A stretch of DNA of 64,000 nucleotides from Deltaproteobacteria bacterium (GTDB lineage Bacteria > Myxococcota_A > Polyangia > GCA-2747355 > JADLHG01), in assembly GCA_020848905.1 (NCBI GenBank), contig JADLHG010000042.1, positions 186,001 to 250,000 of the forward strand, in the 5' to 3' direction. The position numbers and the translations under genes are program-made. Under the pieces are notes generated by a model. It was not told the origin of the DNA, ran no database searches, and was given only the letters and a program-made list of their open reading frames with translations. Shown here one piece after another: positions 55,589 to 64,000 of the stretch; the first letter of the stretch is position 1; each line of letters starts with the position of its first letter.

Positions 55589-57019
55589 CTAGAAGTAGCA
55601 GCTGAAGTCAGCGGGCACGCACTGGTTCGTGGTCCCACCGCCGACCTTGATGGGCAGGCAGCTGAAGCCCGTCGGGCAGCTATTCCCGGAGCAGGCCGAC
55701 CCGCAGAAGGTCTCCATCGAGTTCGTGATGATGCAGCGTCCACCGTTCTGACACGCTGGCTTGCGCGGGTCGCAGAAGCTGCAGAGCTGACCCCACTTGC
55801 CTGCCGCCTCGAGCTCCTTCTGCTTCGTCGTGCAGAACGGCACGGCCGGCGGGTTCTCCGGCACGATGCAGTCCGGCGACTCGCAGCACACCGGGTTGAA
55901 GTAGAAGTGGAAGCAGCCGCACAGGTTGTCGGGTCTCCGCTCGCTCGCGAGCTCCTGGCAGTCGAGCACGCTCTTGCCGTTCACGACGCGCGTGGGCCAC
56001 GAACCATCCGGCTTGCAGGTGATCTGACCCCAACCGCAGTACTGCAGGCCGTCGCACCACATCTTGCGTCCCGGGACGCACTTCTCGCCCGGCTTCGGAT
56101 AGGGCCCCGGAGGCGTCGGGGGCTGGTCCACCTGCGAGCACTTGGTACCGCCGAACTCCGTGCCCGACTTGCACGACCAGTACCCGCCGCCCGGCGGCAC
56201 GTCGTTGGTCCCGATCGGTCGGGTGCAGATCCACGAGTCAGGAGAGTTCGCCACCTGCTTGCACGTCCAGCCTCCACCTCCCGGCGGCGGGCTGCCCGCG
56301 GGCAGGTCGCCCACACAGACCTTGACCTTCTTGCCCCCCTCGGTTCCCTCGTGGCAGCGCCACGTCCCGCCGCCCGGCGGCAGACCACCGTTGTCGTCCT
56401 GCTTGGTGCAGACCTTCTTGCCCTCGGCGTTGGTCTCGCACTTCCACACGCCGCCGCCCGGAGGAGGCGTCGTGCCGGGAGGAGTCGTCGTGGTCGGGGG
56501 CGGCTCCTTGCGCTCGCAGGTCAGCTGCGCCGCGCCAGCCACGCAGATCCACTTGCCCGCGCCGTCCGGCTTGTTCGCCGGGTTCGGCGGGTAGTCGTAG
56601 GTGCACTCCCAGCCCTTCTCGGAGTCCGGCTTGCAGGTCCAGCCGCCGCCACCCGGGGGCGGATTGCCCGAGGTGTCGCCGCTGCCCTTGCACTTGTAGC
56701 TGAACTCGTTCCAGGTGCACTTCCAGTCCCCGCCGCCGCCCGGAGGTACCGGCGTGTGCTGGGTGCACTTGCTCTGGTTGAGGTCGCAGTTCCAGAGGTT
56801 CTTGCAGCTGCAGATCACCCCGCGGTCCGGACTGCCCGTGCACTTCAGCTCGGAGGCCGGGCAGCACTTGAGCGGATCCGTGCACGGCGCAAACGGATCC
56901 GAGTCCGGATTTGGCGGTGGCTCCGTAAACGGCGGAGCTTCGCCCGCACAGCTTGCCAGCGCGAGAGCGAAGAATGCCGCTCCTGCCAGAGACTTCGTGA
57001 GGTGCCAGCCGCGTGACAT
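55589..57019 (-). CDS. lipoprotein with tandem PPGGG-W-x-C modules
   Basis: A 476-aa lipoprotein from ATG 57019 (AAGGAGA upstream). Lipobox L-A-S-C24. Residues 25-90 are Pro- then Cys-rich. From 92 to 300 there are six copies of PPGGG(G)-x-W-x-C at 92, 121, 186, 214, 245 and 275, plus a degenerate copy near 151, spaced 28-35 residues. Each is followed by a second Cys 9-14 residues on, so each unit is probably one disulfide-closed beta hairpin. The C-terminal third has EGF-like Cys runs (CQNGGRC, CPTGFSCLPI). Surface-exposed structural or binding role inferred. First gene behind the sigma54 promoter; two matrixin-like genes follow. Confidence 0.87.
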   Translation of the reverse strand: MSRGWHLTKSLAGAAFFALALASCAGEAPPFTEPPPNPDSDPFAPCTDPLKCCPASELKCTGSPDRGVICSCKNLWNCDLNQSKCTQHTPVPPGGGGDWKCTWNEFSYKCKGSGDTSGNPPPGGGGWTCKPDSEKGWECTYDYPPNPANKPDGAGKWICVAGAAQLTCERKEPPPTTTTPPGTTPPPGGGVWKCETNAEGKKVCTKQDDNGGLPPGGGTWRCHEGTEGGKKVKVCVGDLPAGSPPPGGGGWTCKQVANSPDSWICTRPIGTNDVPPGGGYWSCKSGTEFGGTKCSQVDQPPTPPGPYPKPGEKCVPGRKMWCDGLQYCGWGQITCKPDGSWPTRVVNGKSVLDCQELASERRPDNLCGCFHFYFNPVCCESPDCIVPENPPAVPFCTTKQKELEAAGKWGQLCSFCDPRKPACQNGGRCIITNSMETFCGSACSGNSCPTGFSCLPIKVGGGTTNQCVPADFSCYF

Positions 57020-57053
57020 GGTGGTCTCCTTCAAGGTTCCGTGCCTTCTAAGG

Positions 57054-57068
57054 GCAAGATAGGTGCCA
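57054..57068 (-). promoter_or_regulatory. sigma54 promoter of the PPGGG lipoprotein operon
   Basis: On the minus strand TGGCACCTATCTTGC matches TGGCAC-N5-TTGC in every specified position, with GG and GC exactly 10 nt apart. The predicted start near 57042 leaves a 23-nt leader containing AAGGAG before ATG 57019. The gene immediately upstream encodes a sigma54 activator. Confidence 0.8.
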
Positions 57069-57096
57069 TGCGGCGCCCCCGTCGGGCGCGACTCAC

Positions 57097-57135
57097 GCGC
57101 CCACAAGGCACTGCAATGGTGAGACTTTGTGGCGC
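57097..57135. promoter_or_regulatory. candidate activator-binding inverted repeat
   Basis: GCGCCCACAA (57097-57106) faces TTGTGGCGC (57127-57135); the arms match with one extra base. Located 55-95 nt upstream of the predicted sigma54 start, a usual zone for enhancer sites. Confidence 0.35.
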
Positions 57136-57160
57136 GTCGGGATCCCTCGACCTGCGACTC

Positions 57161-57179
57161 GAGCCCCACCATGGGGCTC
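57161..57179. promoter_or_regulatory. perfect 8-3-8 inverted repeat
   Basis: GAGCCCCA-cca-TGGGGCTC, about 120-137 nt upstream of the predicted sigma54 start and 72 nt past the activator's stop codon. It may be an enhancer site or the activator gene's terminator hairpin; no T-run follows. Confidence 0.4.
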
Positions 57180-57250
57180 TGCCACCCCAGGTGCGTGGAC
57201 AGGTTGCGACGCTCGAGCGGAAAGGCACCCGTGGGAGATCTCCCTCTGAC

Positions 57251-58609
<1,359 letters not shown>

Positions 58610-58639
58610 GCCTGATAAGCTGTTGGAAAGGCTTGAACC

Positions 58640-58668
58640 ACACTAACAACCGGCCCTGACGGCGTCAA
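58640..58668 (-). promoter_or_regulatory. sigma70-type promoter for the FHA-sigma54 activator
   Basis: TTGACG, 17 nt, TAGTGT on the minus strand; start near 58633. This implies constitutive expression of the activator with control by phosphorylation. Confidence 0.55.
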
Positions 58669-58673
58669 GCAAC

Positions 58674-59414
58674 GTGGCCTCACCAAGGTTTGCTCGTGCG
58701 GCTCTCTCGTGGCGAAGCGCCCGCGGCCTGCGCGCGGCGGCCGTCGTCGGAGGCGTCCTGGCGGCCAGCGCCGGGGCCCGAGCCGACCCCGAGATCCTCG
58801 ATCGTCCGATCCGGTTCGACGCGGAGCGCATCGAGCTCAGCAAGGACTACCTCCGGCAGCACTACGGCCTCCAGGTCGAAGACCTGCGCATCGTCCCCAA
58901 GGCCGTGGTGATTCACTGGACCGGCACCGCCCGCCTGGAGCCGGTCTGGCGCGGCTTCAACCGCGTGCGACTGCGCGCCGCCCGACGCTACCTGGTGCGG
59001 GGCGGACACCTCAACGTCTCGGCGCATTTCCTCGTGGACCGGGACGGAACGATCTACCGCCTGATGCCCGAGACCTGGATGGCGCGGCACTGCATCGGGC
59101 TGAACTACGACGCTATCGGCATCGAGAACGTGGGCGGCGTCCCCGGAGCCCCGCTCACCCGCGAGCAGCTCGACGCGAACGCCGCCTTGCTTGCGCAGCT
59201 CGTGCGGCGGCACCCCATCCGCTACCTCCTCGGGCACTTCGAGTGGCGTCGTTTCGAGGGCGCCCCGTTCTTCCGGGAGCGGGATCCCACCTACCGCAAC
59301 GCGAAGGCCGACCCCGGCCCGGAGTTCATGCGCCAGCTCCGGCGGCAGGTCGCGCACCTCGGTCTTCGGGGTCGGTACGCTCCGACGGACGACAGCGCAC
59401 CCGTGGCGCGCTGA
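58674..59414 (+). CDS. N-acetylmuramoyl-L-alanine amidase (Amidase_2)
   Basis: A 246-aa secreted protein (GTG start, signal peptide ending A-G-A-R-A near 37). The amidase_2/PGRP fold shows VVIHWTGT with the first zinc His, NVSAHFLVDRDGTIYRLMPET, ARHCIGLNYDAIGIENVG, GHFEW with the second His and KADPGPEF with the zinc Asp, so the active site appears complete. It cuts the amide between MurNAc and the stem peptide in the periplasm. It diverges from the sigma54 activator; the gap is 64 nt and holds that gene's promoter. Confidence 0.9.
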   Translation: MASPRFARAALSWRSARGLRAAAVVGGVLAASAGARADPEILDRPIRFDAERIELSKDYLRQHYGLQVEDLRIVPKAVVIHWTGTARLEPVWRGFNRVRLRAARRYLVRGGHLNVSAHFLVDRDGTIYRLMPETWMARHCIGLNYDAIGIENVGGVPGAPLTREQLDANAALLAQLVRRHPIRYLLGHFEWRRFEGAPFFRERDPTYRNAKADPGPEFMRQLRRQVAHLGLRGRYAPTDDSAPVAR

Positions 59415-59525
59415 TCGGGCCCGACAGGCGTCGATGTGTGCAGGTCGCCGCGCAATGCGTCGCGGCGGCTCGCGGCAACGGCGCACGGCCGCCTCGCGTG
59501 CGACGAGCTGACCGGGAGGCCAGCC

Positions 59526-59696
59526 CTAGACGCAGAAATCCACGATCACCACTCCCCGCTCCTCGGTCTCCTCCTTCGTCGCCTCCGCCTCACTGTCCGG
59601 GGGTGGCATCAATGGAATGTCGAGCACAGGGCGCTCCTCGCGCCACTGACGCTCCTCGCGTCGCCTGATTTCTTCGATGATCCACGGATCGAGCAT
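59526..59696 (-). CDS. small conserved-looking 56-aa protein
   Basis: ATG 59696 to TAG 59526-59528. The protein begins MLDPWIIEEIRRREERQWRE, then a Pro-rich patch (LDIPLMPPPD), an acidic stretch and the hydrophobic end RGVVIVDFCV. A strong ribosome site (GAGAGGTGAT) is 5 nt before the ATG. I recall similar tiny proteins (short helix, Pro patch, V-V-I-V-D end) in myxobacterial genomes, with no known function. Too short for routine long-frame calls. Codon third positions are GC-rich like the neighbours. Confidence 0.75.
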   Translation of the reverse strand: MLDPWIIEEIRRREERQWREERPVLDIPLMPPPDSEAEATKEETEERGVVIVDFCV

Positions 59697-60130
59697 CGGA
59701 TCACCTCTCAGCCCTTGTTCCAGGGTTTAGCAAACTCCACGCCACACGCCACCCGCCCTCGGCCTCGCTCGCGTAACGCGCGGAACATGCACGCTACGCG
59801 GCGATCAGTGCGCTTCTCCACCCGCCCCTCACCCTGCCGAGCTTCGCGCCTCGCACGTCACTTTCTCGAGGCGGGCCCGGCCAATACGCCCCTGTCAGAA
59901 CCAATCCTCCAGCAGTTCTCGACAGCTCTGCGTCACAGGATCCCACGCAATCTTTTCACAGCGAGTGACAACTTCTGTCACCCGAACAAACGCGGATCCC
60001 ATATCCCCTACTACGTCCGCCGTCGGGCTGGGTTTAGGTGCGGCGAACGAGCCGTCCTCGGCCGACCCCACGGGGTGGGGCCCCGAGTCCCGGCCCACGC
60101 TGGGAAAGGAGCTGAAGGGCCCGGCGCCGG
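59697..60130. other. 434-nt stretch without a firm gene
   Basis: It contains a small palindrome GTTTAGCAAAC near 59726, an inverted repeat GTGACA-N5-TGTCAC (59965-59981) and, on the minus strand, a 35-codon frame from ATG 60002 to TGA 59895 that begins MGSAFVRVTEVV. Its third positions are AT-richer than real genes here, so I do not call it a gene. The right end is GC-rich with overlapping short palindromes (CCGGCGCCGG), perhaps the terminator region of the lpx operon. Confidence 0.5.
59965..59981. promoter_or_regulatory. perfect inverted repeat GTGACA-N5-TGTCAC
   Basis: GTGACAACTTCTGTCAC: six-base arms, 5-nt spacer, in a non-coding region of lower GC than its surroundings. The shape fits a dimeric repressor operator. 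It lies 269 nt upstream of the 56-aa gene; the regulated gene is unclear. Confidence 0.4.
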
Positions 60131-60808
60131 TCAGTCCGGATCCTCGATCTTCCAGAGGCTGTCCTCGCGCACGAAGCGCACCTCGTACTTGTCGCCATAG
60201 GGCATGGTGGCGATGTCCCCCGTCTCGCGGATCGGGGCGTTCAGGTTCGCCCGCAACGTCTTCAACATGCGGTCCACCTCCTCCCGCTTCTCTCCCTCCC
60301 ACTGCTTGCGAAGCTTCTCGACCGTCATGCTCTCGGCCCACTTGGCGGGCACGAAGCGAAGCACGATCTCGTAGCGGCGCCGCTCCATCGCGCGCACGAA
60401 GGATCTCAGCGCCTCGGCCGGTGTGCGCTGGCTGTAGAAATCCAGGGGATCCGAGGCCAGCTTCCAGTGACCGTCCTCCACGACCATCAGGAAGGCGTCG
60501 CCTTCCCCGTACTCGAAGCGCGCCTCCACCCGGGCCTGCTCGGGCACCTCCTGAAGCTGCCGGACGCTCATGCGCACCTCGTCCGGGTTCTCGCGCAGCA
60601 TCCGCAAGAACTCCTTCCGATCGTAGCGCTGCCGGAACGAGAGGGACATCAGCTCGTAGGCCGCGTCGTAGTTCCCGGCCGAGAGGGCCTTGGCGTAGGC
60701 CACCAGAACCTGTTCCGGCCTCAACGTGGACGTGGCGCGAGAGGGGCAACCTGCGAGGGCCGTAAGCCCCCCGAGGAGGCCGAGCACTGCGATCCGTCGC
60801 GTTCTCAT
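60131..60808 (-). CDS. lipoprotein with two repeated NTF2-like units
   Basis: A 225-aa lipoprotein: lipobox L-A-G-C, then two repeated alpha-plus-beta units (LRPEQVLVAYAKALSAGNYDAAYELMSLSFRQ near 30 and TPAEALRSFVRAMERRRYEIVLRFVPAKW near 130), each ending in W-K-L or W-K-I. The pattern resembles NTF2-like/DUF4878-type folds that bind ligands in the envelope. Starts 7 nt after the four-domain PPC lipoprotein gene; last gene of the lpxD-fabZ-lpxA run. Confidence 0.78.
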   Translation of the reverse strand: MRTRRIAVLGLLGGLTALAGCPSRATSTLRPEQVLVAYAKALSAGNYDAAYELMSLSFRQRYDRKEFLRMLRENPDEVRMSVRQLQEVPEQARVEARFEYGEGDAFLMVVEDGHWKLASDPLDFYSQRTPAEALRSFVRAMERRRYEIVLRFVPAKWAESMTVEKLRKQWEGEKREEVDRMLKTLRANLNAPIRETGDIATMPYGDKYEVRFVREDSLWKIEDPD

Positions 60809-60815
60809 CGCGCCT

Positions 60816-62432
60816 TCACTCCCGCTTCAGAACGTAGACCTGCCGGCCTCGCGGGGCCTCGCCACGGGGCTGTACCCGCACCACCAGAGACGTGCCGCTT
60901 GCCACCTGGCTCGACACTCGCGAGACGCCCTGGCCGTCGGGCGGCCCCGCCACCGCCACCGCGACCCCGTTTCCGTCGAGGAGCTCCAGCTTCGCCGGCT
61001 GATCTTTGGGCGCGGTCACGTCCACGGTCACGGGGCCGTCTCCGGCCACCACCCGATAGTGGTCCACATCCTTGCGCGGGTGCAAGAAGCCGCGCATCTC
61101 CGTCTGTGCGGAGGGCCAGAGGGTCGCCCGCTCCGGCACGTCGTTCGGCTCCTGCTCCCAGCCGTCGGGAGGCAGCAGTCGGGCCACGATCCGATAGGGG
61201 GCGGCGCCCTCCGTCTCGGCCCGGCGCACGGCCCGGAGCTCGACGAGCGCCCGCGGCGGCTGGACCAGAATTCCGCTCAGGGCCTCGGGGTCGCCAAGCT
61301 TGCCGTCATCCACGGCGACCACGCGCTGCCCGCCGGCGTCGAGGGCGGCGAGGGCCACATCCAGCTGCGGCGCCGGGTAGACCCAGATCCGGAGCAGCGA
61401 CGGCTGCGTCACCGGGACGGAGAAGAGGTCCCGGTCCGCGGCGTCCGGAAGATTTCCAACCACCGGCTGCCCCGGGACCAGCGCTCCCGCCGAGGCCGGT
61501 CGATCGTTGGGCTCGCTCTCGGTCGGCACAGCCGGCACCGTGGTCGCCACGCGCAGCGTGTAGCGCCCCTCGACGCTGTAGCCCTGGCGTGCGCGCACGA
61601 CCACCAACAGGCGCTCCGTTCCCGCAGGGAGACCCAGATTCGGCAGCGCGACGCCCTCCCCCACCCCGCCGGAGCGTTCTTGCACGACCGTTCCATCCCC
61701 GCGGCGCACCGCCAGGTGGAGCCGCACCCCGTCGAGGCCGCTCAGCTCGACACTCAGCCGGGCGGCGGGGCCCACGTCCCGAAGCGGCGTCTCGTACCAG
61801 TCCGCGTCGCCTCGCCACCCGAGGTGCCCGATGGCCTCCTCCCCGACGAGCAGCGGGGACGCCTCGGCAGACCGACCGTTCGGCTCGCGCTCCTCTCCCT
61901 CTTCCCGCGCGCGAACGGCCCAGCTCAGGCGGTAGCTCGCGCCCTGGCCTGGTCCGCCATCGCCGGGCTGCCCCTGCGCCGCCCCTCCCTTGGCCCGCAC
62001 GCGCAGGTAGTAGGTGCCGCCCTCCACCGAGAGGTTGGCCAGCCGCTCGCCCTCTCCCTCGGCGGCGTTGTTCACGCTCACGAGCTTCTTCCCCTTGGCC
62101 GAGAAGGCCTCGAGCACCAGGTCGGCGCCGGGGAGCCCGCTCAGCGTGGCCGAGAGCACCTGCCCCTGAGAGCCGACCTCCACCCGATACCAGTCCTCGT
62201 CCTCGGTCCCGCCCTGGCGCGCGAGGGTTCCGGCCACCGGCTGATCGGCCGCCACGGCCTGCGCCTGCCGCCGCGAGTCGTTCGGCTCGCGCTCCGCGAC
62301 CGCTGCCGCGCGCCCCACCTCGCTCGGCTCCACGACGACGACGTTGGCGCCGCGATGCGTGGAAGGCGGCGGCCGTCCGCAGGTGCAGCCGCCGAGAACG
62401 GCCAGGGCGAGAAAAGGGATCAGCCGTCGCAC
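60816..62432 (-). CDS. lipoprotein with four PPC-like domains
   Basis: A 538-aa lipoprotein from GTG 62432 (V-R-R-L-I-P-F-L-A-L, lipobox V-L-G-G-C). Four repeated domains each open with an E-P-N motif (EREPNDS, EREPNGR, ESEPNDR, EQEPNDV) and continue with a G-x-L...D-x-D-W/L/H-Y/F strand, the pre-peptidase C-terminal (PPC) pattern seen in many secreted proteins. A stalk or adhesive role is plausible; no protease domain is attached. The start overlaps the 3' end of lpxA by 13 nt, so coupling to lipid A synthesis is real at the gene level. The frame is open far upstream through lpxA, but that part is not protein-like. Confidence 0.8.
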   Translation of the reverse strand: MRRLIPFLALAVLGGCTCGRPPPSTHRGANVVVVEPSEVGRAAAVAEREPNDSRRQAQAVAADQPVAGTLARQGGTEDEDWYRVEVGSQGQVLSATLSGLPGADLVLEAFSAKGKKLVSVNNAAEGEGERLANLSVEGGTYYLRVRAKGGAAQGQPGDGGPGQGASYRLSWAVRAREEGEEREPNGRSAEASPLLVGEEAIGHLGWRGDADWYETPLRDVGPAARLSVELSGLDGVRLHLAVRRGDGTVVQERSGGVGEGVALPNLGLPAGTERLLVVVRARQGYSVEGRYTLRVATTVPAVPTESEPNDRPASAGALVPGQPVVGNLPDAADRDLFSVPVTQPSLLRIWVYPAPQLDVALAALDAGGQRVVAVDDGKLGDPEALSGILVQPPRALVELRAVRRAETEGAAPYRIVARLLPPDGWEQEPNDVPERATLWPSAQTEMRGFLHPRKDVDHYRVVAGDGPVTVDVTAPKDQPAKLELLDGNGVAVAVAGPPDGQGVSRVSSQVASGTSLVVRVQPRGEAPRGRQVYVLKRE

Positions 62433-63262
62433 GACGCGGATCCTCGACCCCCAGCGCTCGGTCGACAGTACCCCCGCCGTCCACCTCTCTCGAGGAACTG
62501 CAGCAGCTCGCGCACCTCCACGGTGAGCTCTACCTCGCCTCGAACCCGGTCGATCCCGTGAGCCAGCGTGTCGACTGACCGCAACATCCGAAACGCGCGC
62601 TCCAGCTCCCGACGACGTGCCGCATCCGCCCCCCGACGACGAAGCCCGACGGTGTTCACCCCGTACAGACGCGCTCGGTCTCCGCTCACGAGGGCGTGCG
62701 GCAGCACGTCTTGGGACACCATCGATCCTGCGCCGACCATCGCGCCGGCCCCGATCCGCACCAGCTGATGCACGGCTGCCAGACCACCTATCACTGCGTG
62801 ATGCCCCACCACAACGTGCCCTGCCAGTTGTACGCCGTTCGCGAGCTCGAGTTCGTCCTCGAGCTCGCAATCGTGCGCGACGTGCACGTAGGCCATGAGC
62901 AGGCTGCGGTCTCCGAGACGGGTCACGCCCCCCGCGCTACCGGCATGAATCGTCACGAACTCGCGGATGGTGTTGCCGTCCCCGACGACGAGCCGACCGC
63001 CCTCCGCCCCTCTTCGCACCTGCGCCGGCGCGCCGACGACCGCGTGGGGCCCGATCCGGTTGTCACGGCCGATGACTGTCAGGCCCTCCAGAATCGCGTA
63101 CGGCCCGACCTGGGTCCCCGGCCCCACGACCACGTCCTTGCCGACGACCGCCCCCGGGCCGATCTCAGTCCCCGGCCCGAGGAGCCGTGCGTCGGGGCTG
63201 ACGTGCGCGCTCGGATGCACGGCGACCCCGGCCCCCGCCGGCCGCCCCTCTTGGCCGGTCAT
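62420..63262 (-). CDS. lpxA: UDP-N-acetylglucosamine acyltransferase
   Basis: A 280-aa left-handed beta-helix protein with the hexapeptide-repeat ladder (VHPSAHVSPDARLLGPGTEIGPGAVVGK). The catalytic-loop His region MAYVHVAHDCELEDE is present, and the C-terminal helical domain extends to a GSASCDG end. It adds the first O-acyl chain in lipid A synthesis. It lies 8 nt after fabZ, and its last 13 nt overlap the PPC lipoprotein start. Confidence 0.95.
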   Translation of the reverse strand: MTGQEGRPAGAGVAVHPSAHVSPDARLLGPGTEIGPGAVVGKDVVVGPGTQVGPYAILEGLTVIGRDNRIGPHAVVGAPAQVRRGAEGGRLVVGDGNTIREFVTIHAGSAGGVTRLGDRSLLMAYVHVAHDCELEDELELANGVQLAGHVVVGHHAVIGGLAAVHQLVRIGAGAMVGAGSMVSQDVLPHALVSGDRARLYGVNTVGLRRRGADAARRRELERAFRMLRSVDTLAHGIDRVRGEVELTVEVRELLQFLERGGRRGYCRPSAGGRGSASCDG

Positions 63263-63270
63263 GGCGCGCC

Positions 63271-63705
63271 TCAGCCTCGGGGCGACATGGTGGCCATCAG
63301 CTCGGCCTCGACGACCAGCTCTCCGTCAACTCGCCCCTCCCCCTTCAGCTTCCACACCCGTCCCCCCTTGCGGAGCGGCACCACCTCCAGGTCCAGCCGG
63401 TCCCCGGGACGCACCGGGCGGCGGAACTTCGCCTTGTCGATGGTCATGAAGAAGAGGTTCTGCGTGGCCGGATCGAAACCGCCGCTCTGGTGGGCGAGGA
63501 TCGCGCCGGCCTGCGCCAGCGCCTCGATCATCAGCACCCCGGGCATCACCGGCATCCCCGGGAAGTGCCCGTTGAAGTGCGGCTCGTTCACCGTGACGTA
63601 CTTGTGCGCCACGATCTTTTCCTCGGACACCTCGCTCACCTTGTCCACGAGGAGGAAGGGGTAGCGATGCGGCAGGATCTTCAAGATCTGGTTGATGTCT
63701 AGCAT
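63271..63705 (-). CDS. fabZ: 3-hydroxyacyl-ACP dehydratase
   Basis: A 144-aa hot-dog-fold protein: LPHRYPFLLVDKV, NEPHFNGHFPGMPVMPGVLMIEALAQAG with the catalytic His and Glu, and KAKFRRPVRPGD. It supplies acyl chains. ATG 63705 has GAGGAGGAA before it and overlaps the lpxD stop by 7 nt; longer starts are not supported. Confidence 0.96.
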   Translation of the reverse strand: MLDINQILKILPHRYPFLLVDKVSEVSEEKIVAHKYVTVNEPHFNGHFPGMPVMPGVLMIEALAQAGAILAHQSGGFDPATQNLFFMTIDKAKFRRPVRPGDRLDLEVVPLRKGGRVWKLKGEGRVDGELVVEAELMATMSPRG

Positions 63706-64000
63706 GCGTCTTCCTCCTCGCCCTGAGGGCCTGCCGCGCACGAAATCGCGCGCTGCTCGAGGAGCTCGACCCGTCGACCGAGCTCCGTCACACGACCGAG
63801 AAGTTGAGGGAGCCGCGCGAGGGCCGCGCTCGTGCGGAGCCACGCGACGTGCGGCACCGTCGGATAGCCCGTCACCGTTGTGCCCGGTGGCACGTCCTGC
63901 GCGACGCCGCTGTGGGCTCCCACACGCGCCCCTTCGCCCACCCGCACGTGGTCCGCGACCCCGACCTGCCCGGCGAGCACCGCGCCCGCGCCGACCACCG
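63699..64000 (-). CDS. lpxD: UDP-3-O-acylglucosamine N-acyltransferase, partial
   Basis: Only the C-terminal 99 or so residues are inside the window; the gene continues beyond the right edge. Hexapeptide repeats (VGAGAVLAGQVGVADHVRVGEGARVGAHSG) are followed by TVTGYPTVPHVAWLRTSAALARLP, a typical LpxD C-terminal end with its helix. The order lpxD-fabZ-lpxA is classical. Confidence 0.9.
   Translation of the reverse strand, partial: VVGAGAVLAGQVGVADHVRVGEGARVGAHSGVAQDVPPGTTVTGYPTVPHVAWLRTSAALARLPQLLGRVTELGRRVELLEQRAISCAAGPQGEEEDAC

Noticed and set aside
56170-56760. Recurrent CCGCCGCCCGG blocks resembling a repeat array or CRISPR
   Set aside because: They are the PPGGG codons of the lipoprotein gene; spacing follows protein modules and spacers are coding.
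59436-60200. Plus-strand 254-codon frame after the amidase gene
   Set aside because: No domain-like sequence or ribosome site; the 56-aa minus-strand gene inside it is better supported.
62433-62870. Upstream extension of the PPC lipoprotein through lpxA
   Set aside because: It reads as an Arg/Gly-rich shadow of lpxA; GTG 62432 is followed at once by a signal peptide and lipobox.

Overview
The window is GC-rich, gene-dense Gram-negative chromosome. Lipid A genes (lpxD, fabZ, lpxA), MYXO-CTERM-like C-termini, Cys-rich lipoproteins, AgmX/PglI-like domains, Hanks-type kinase folds, giant ATPase-TPR proteins, PilZ and an FHA-sigma54 activator together point to a myxobacterium-like member of the Myxococcota / former Deltaproteobacteria. 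I saw no mobile element, CRISPR array or rRNA.

Layout. 1-6.7 kb: a truncated Cys-rich lipoprotein, a signal-peptidase-I-like protein lacking both catalytic residues, a PilZ protein, tRNA-Thr(CGT), a polysaccharide deacetylase, an ATPase-TPR protein and rnc. 6.8-25.8 kb: an accessory signalling block with a giant kinase-like/cyclase-like/ATPase/TPR protein, two PgpH-type 7TM-HD proteins, a TPR membrane protein, a pseudokinase fused to an AgmX-like tail, a HEAT-repeat protein and an ECF sigma factor. 25.8-36.1 kb (minus strand): the housekeeping run tilS-ftsH-folP-cdaA-cdaR-glmM-pdxJ-acpS-nnr, which carries the c-di-AMP synthase; the two PgpH-like genes elsewhere in the window are candidate hydrolases of that messenger. 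36.2-43.6 kb: a MshEN-domain protein, a DUF6178-like protein and a Gld-type ABC operon. 43.6-53.3 kb: an AsmA-like secreted protein coupled to a kinase-like protein, rhomboid protease, DUF507, an etfA/etfB-like pair, and a second ATPase-TPR protein with cca. 53.4-58.6 kb: three secreted or surface proteins plus an FHA-sigma54 activator. 58.7-64 kb: an amidase, a tiny 56-aa gene and lpxD-fabZ-lpxA followed by two lipoproteins.

The most interesting unit is 53.4-58.6 kb. A lipoprotein built of about 30-residue PPGGG-W-x-C modules and two tandem matrixin-like proteins that have lost every zinc ligand lie behind a full consensus sigma54 promoter (GG-N10-GC). The gene directly upstream, on the same strand, encodes an FHA-sigma54 activator. 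Both gene junctions carry strong hairpins.

A second theme runs through the window: enzyme folds with missing catalytic residues. These are the signal-peptidase-like protein (Ser to Asp, Lys to Arg), three of three kinase folds, one of two HD proteins (last metal Asp to Asn) and both matrixin-like proteins. Family assignments rest on motifs read by eye; no database search was possible.
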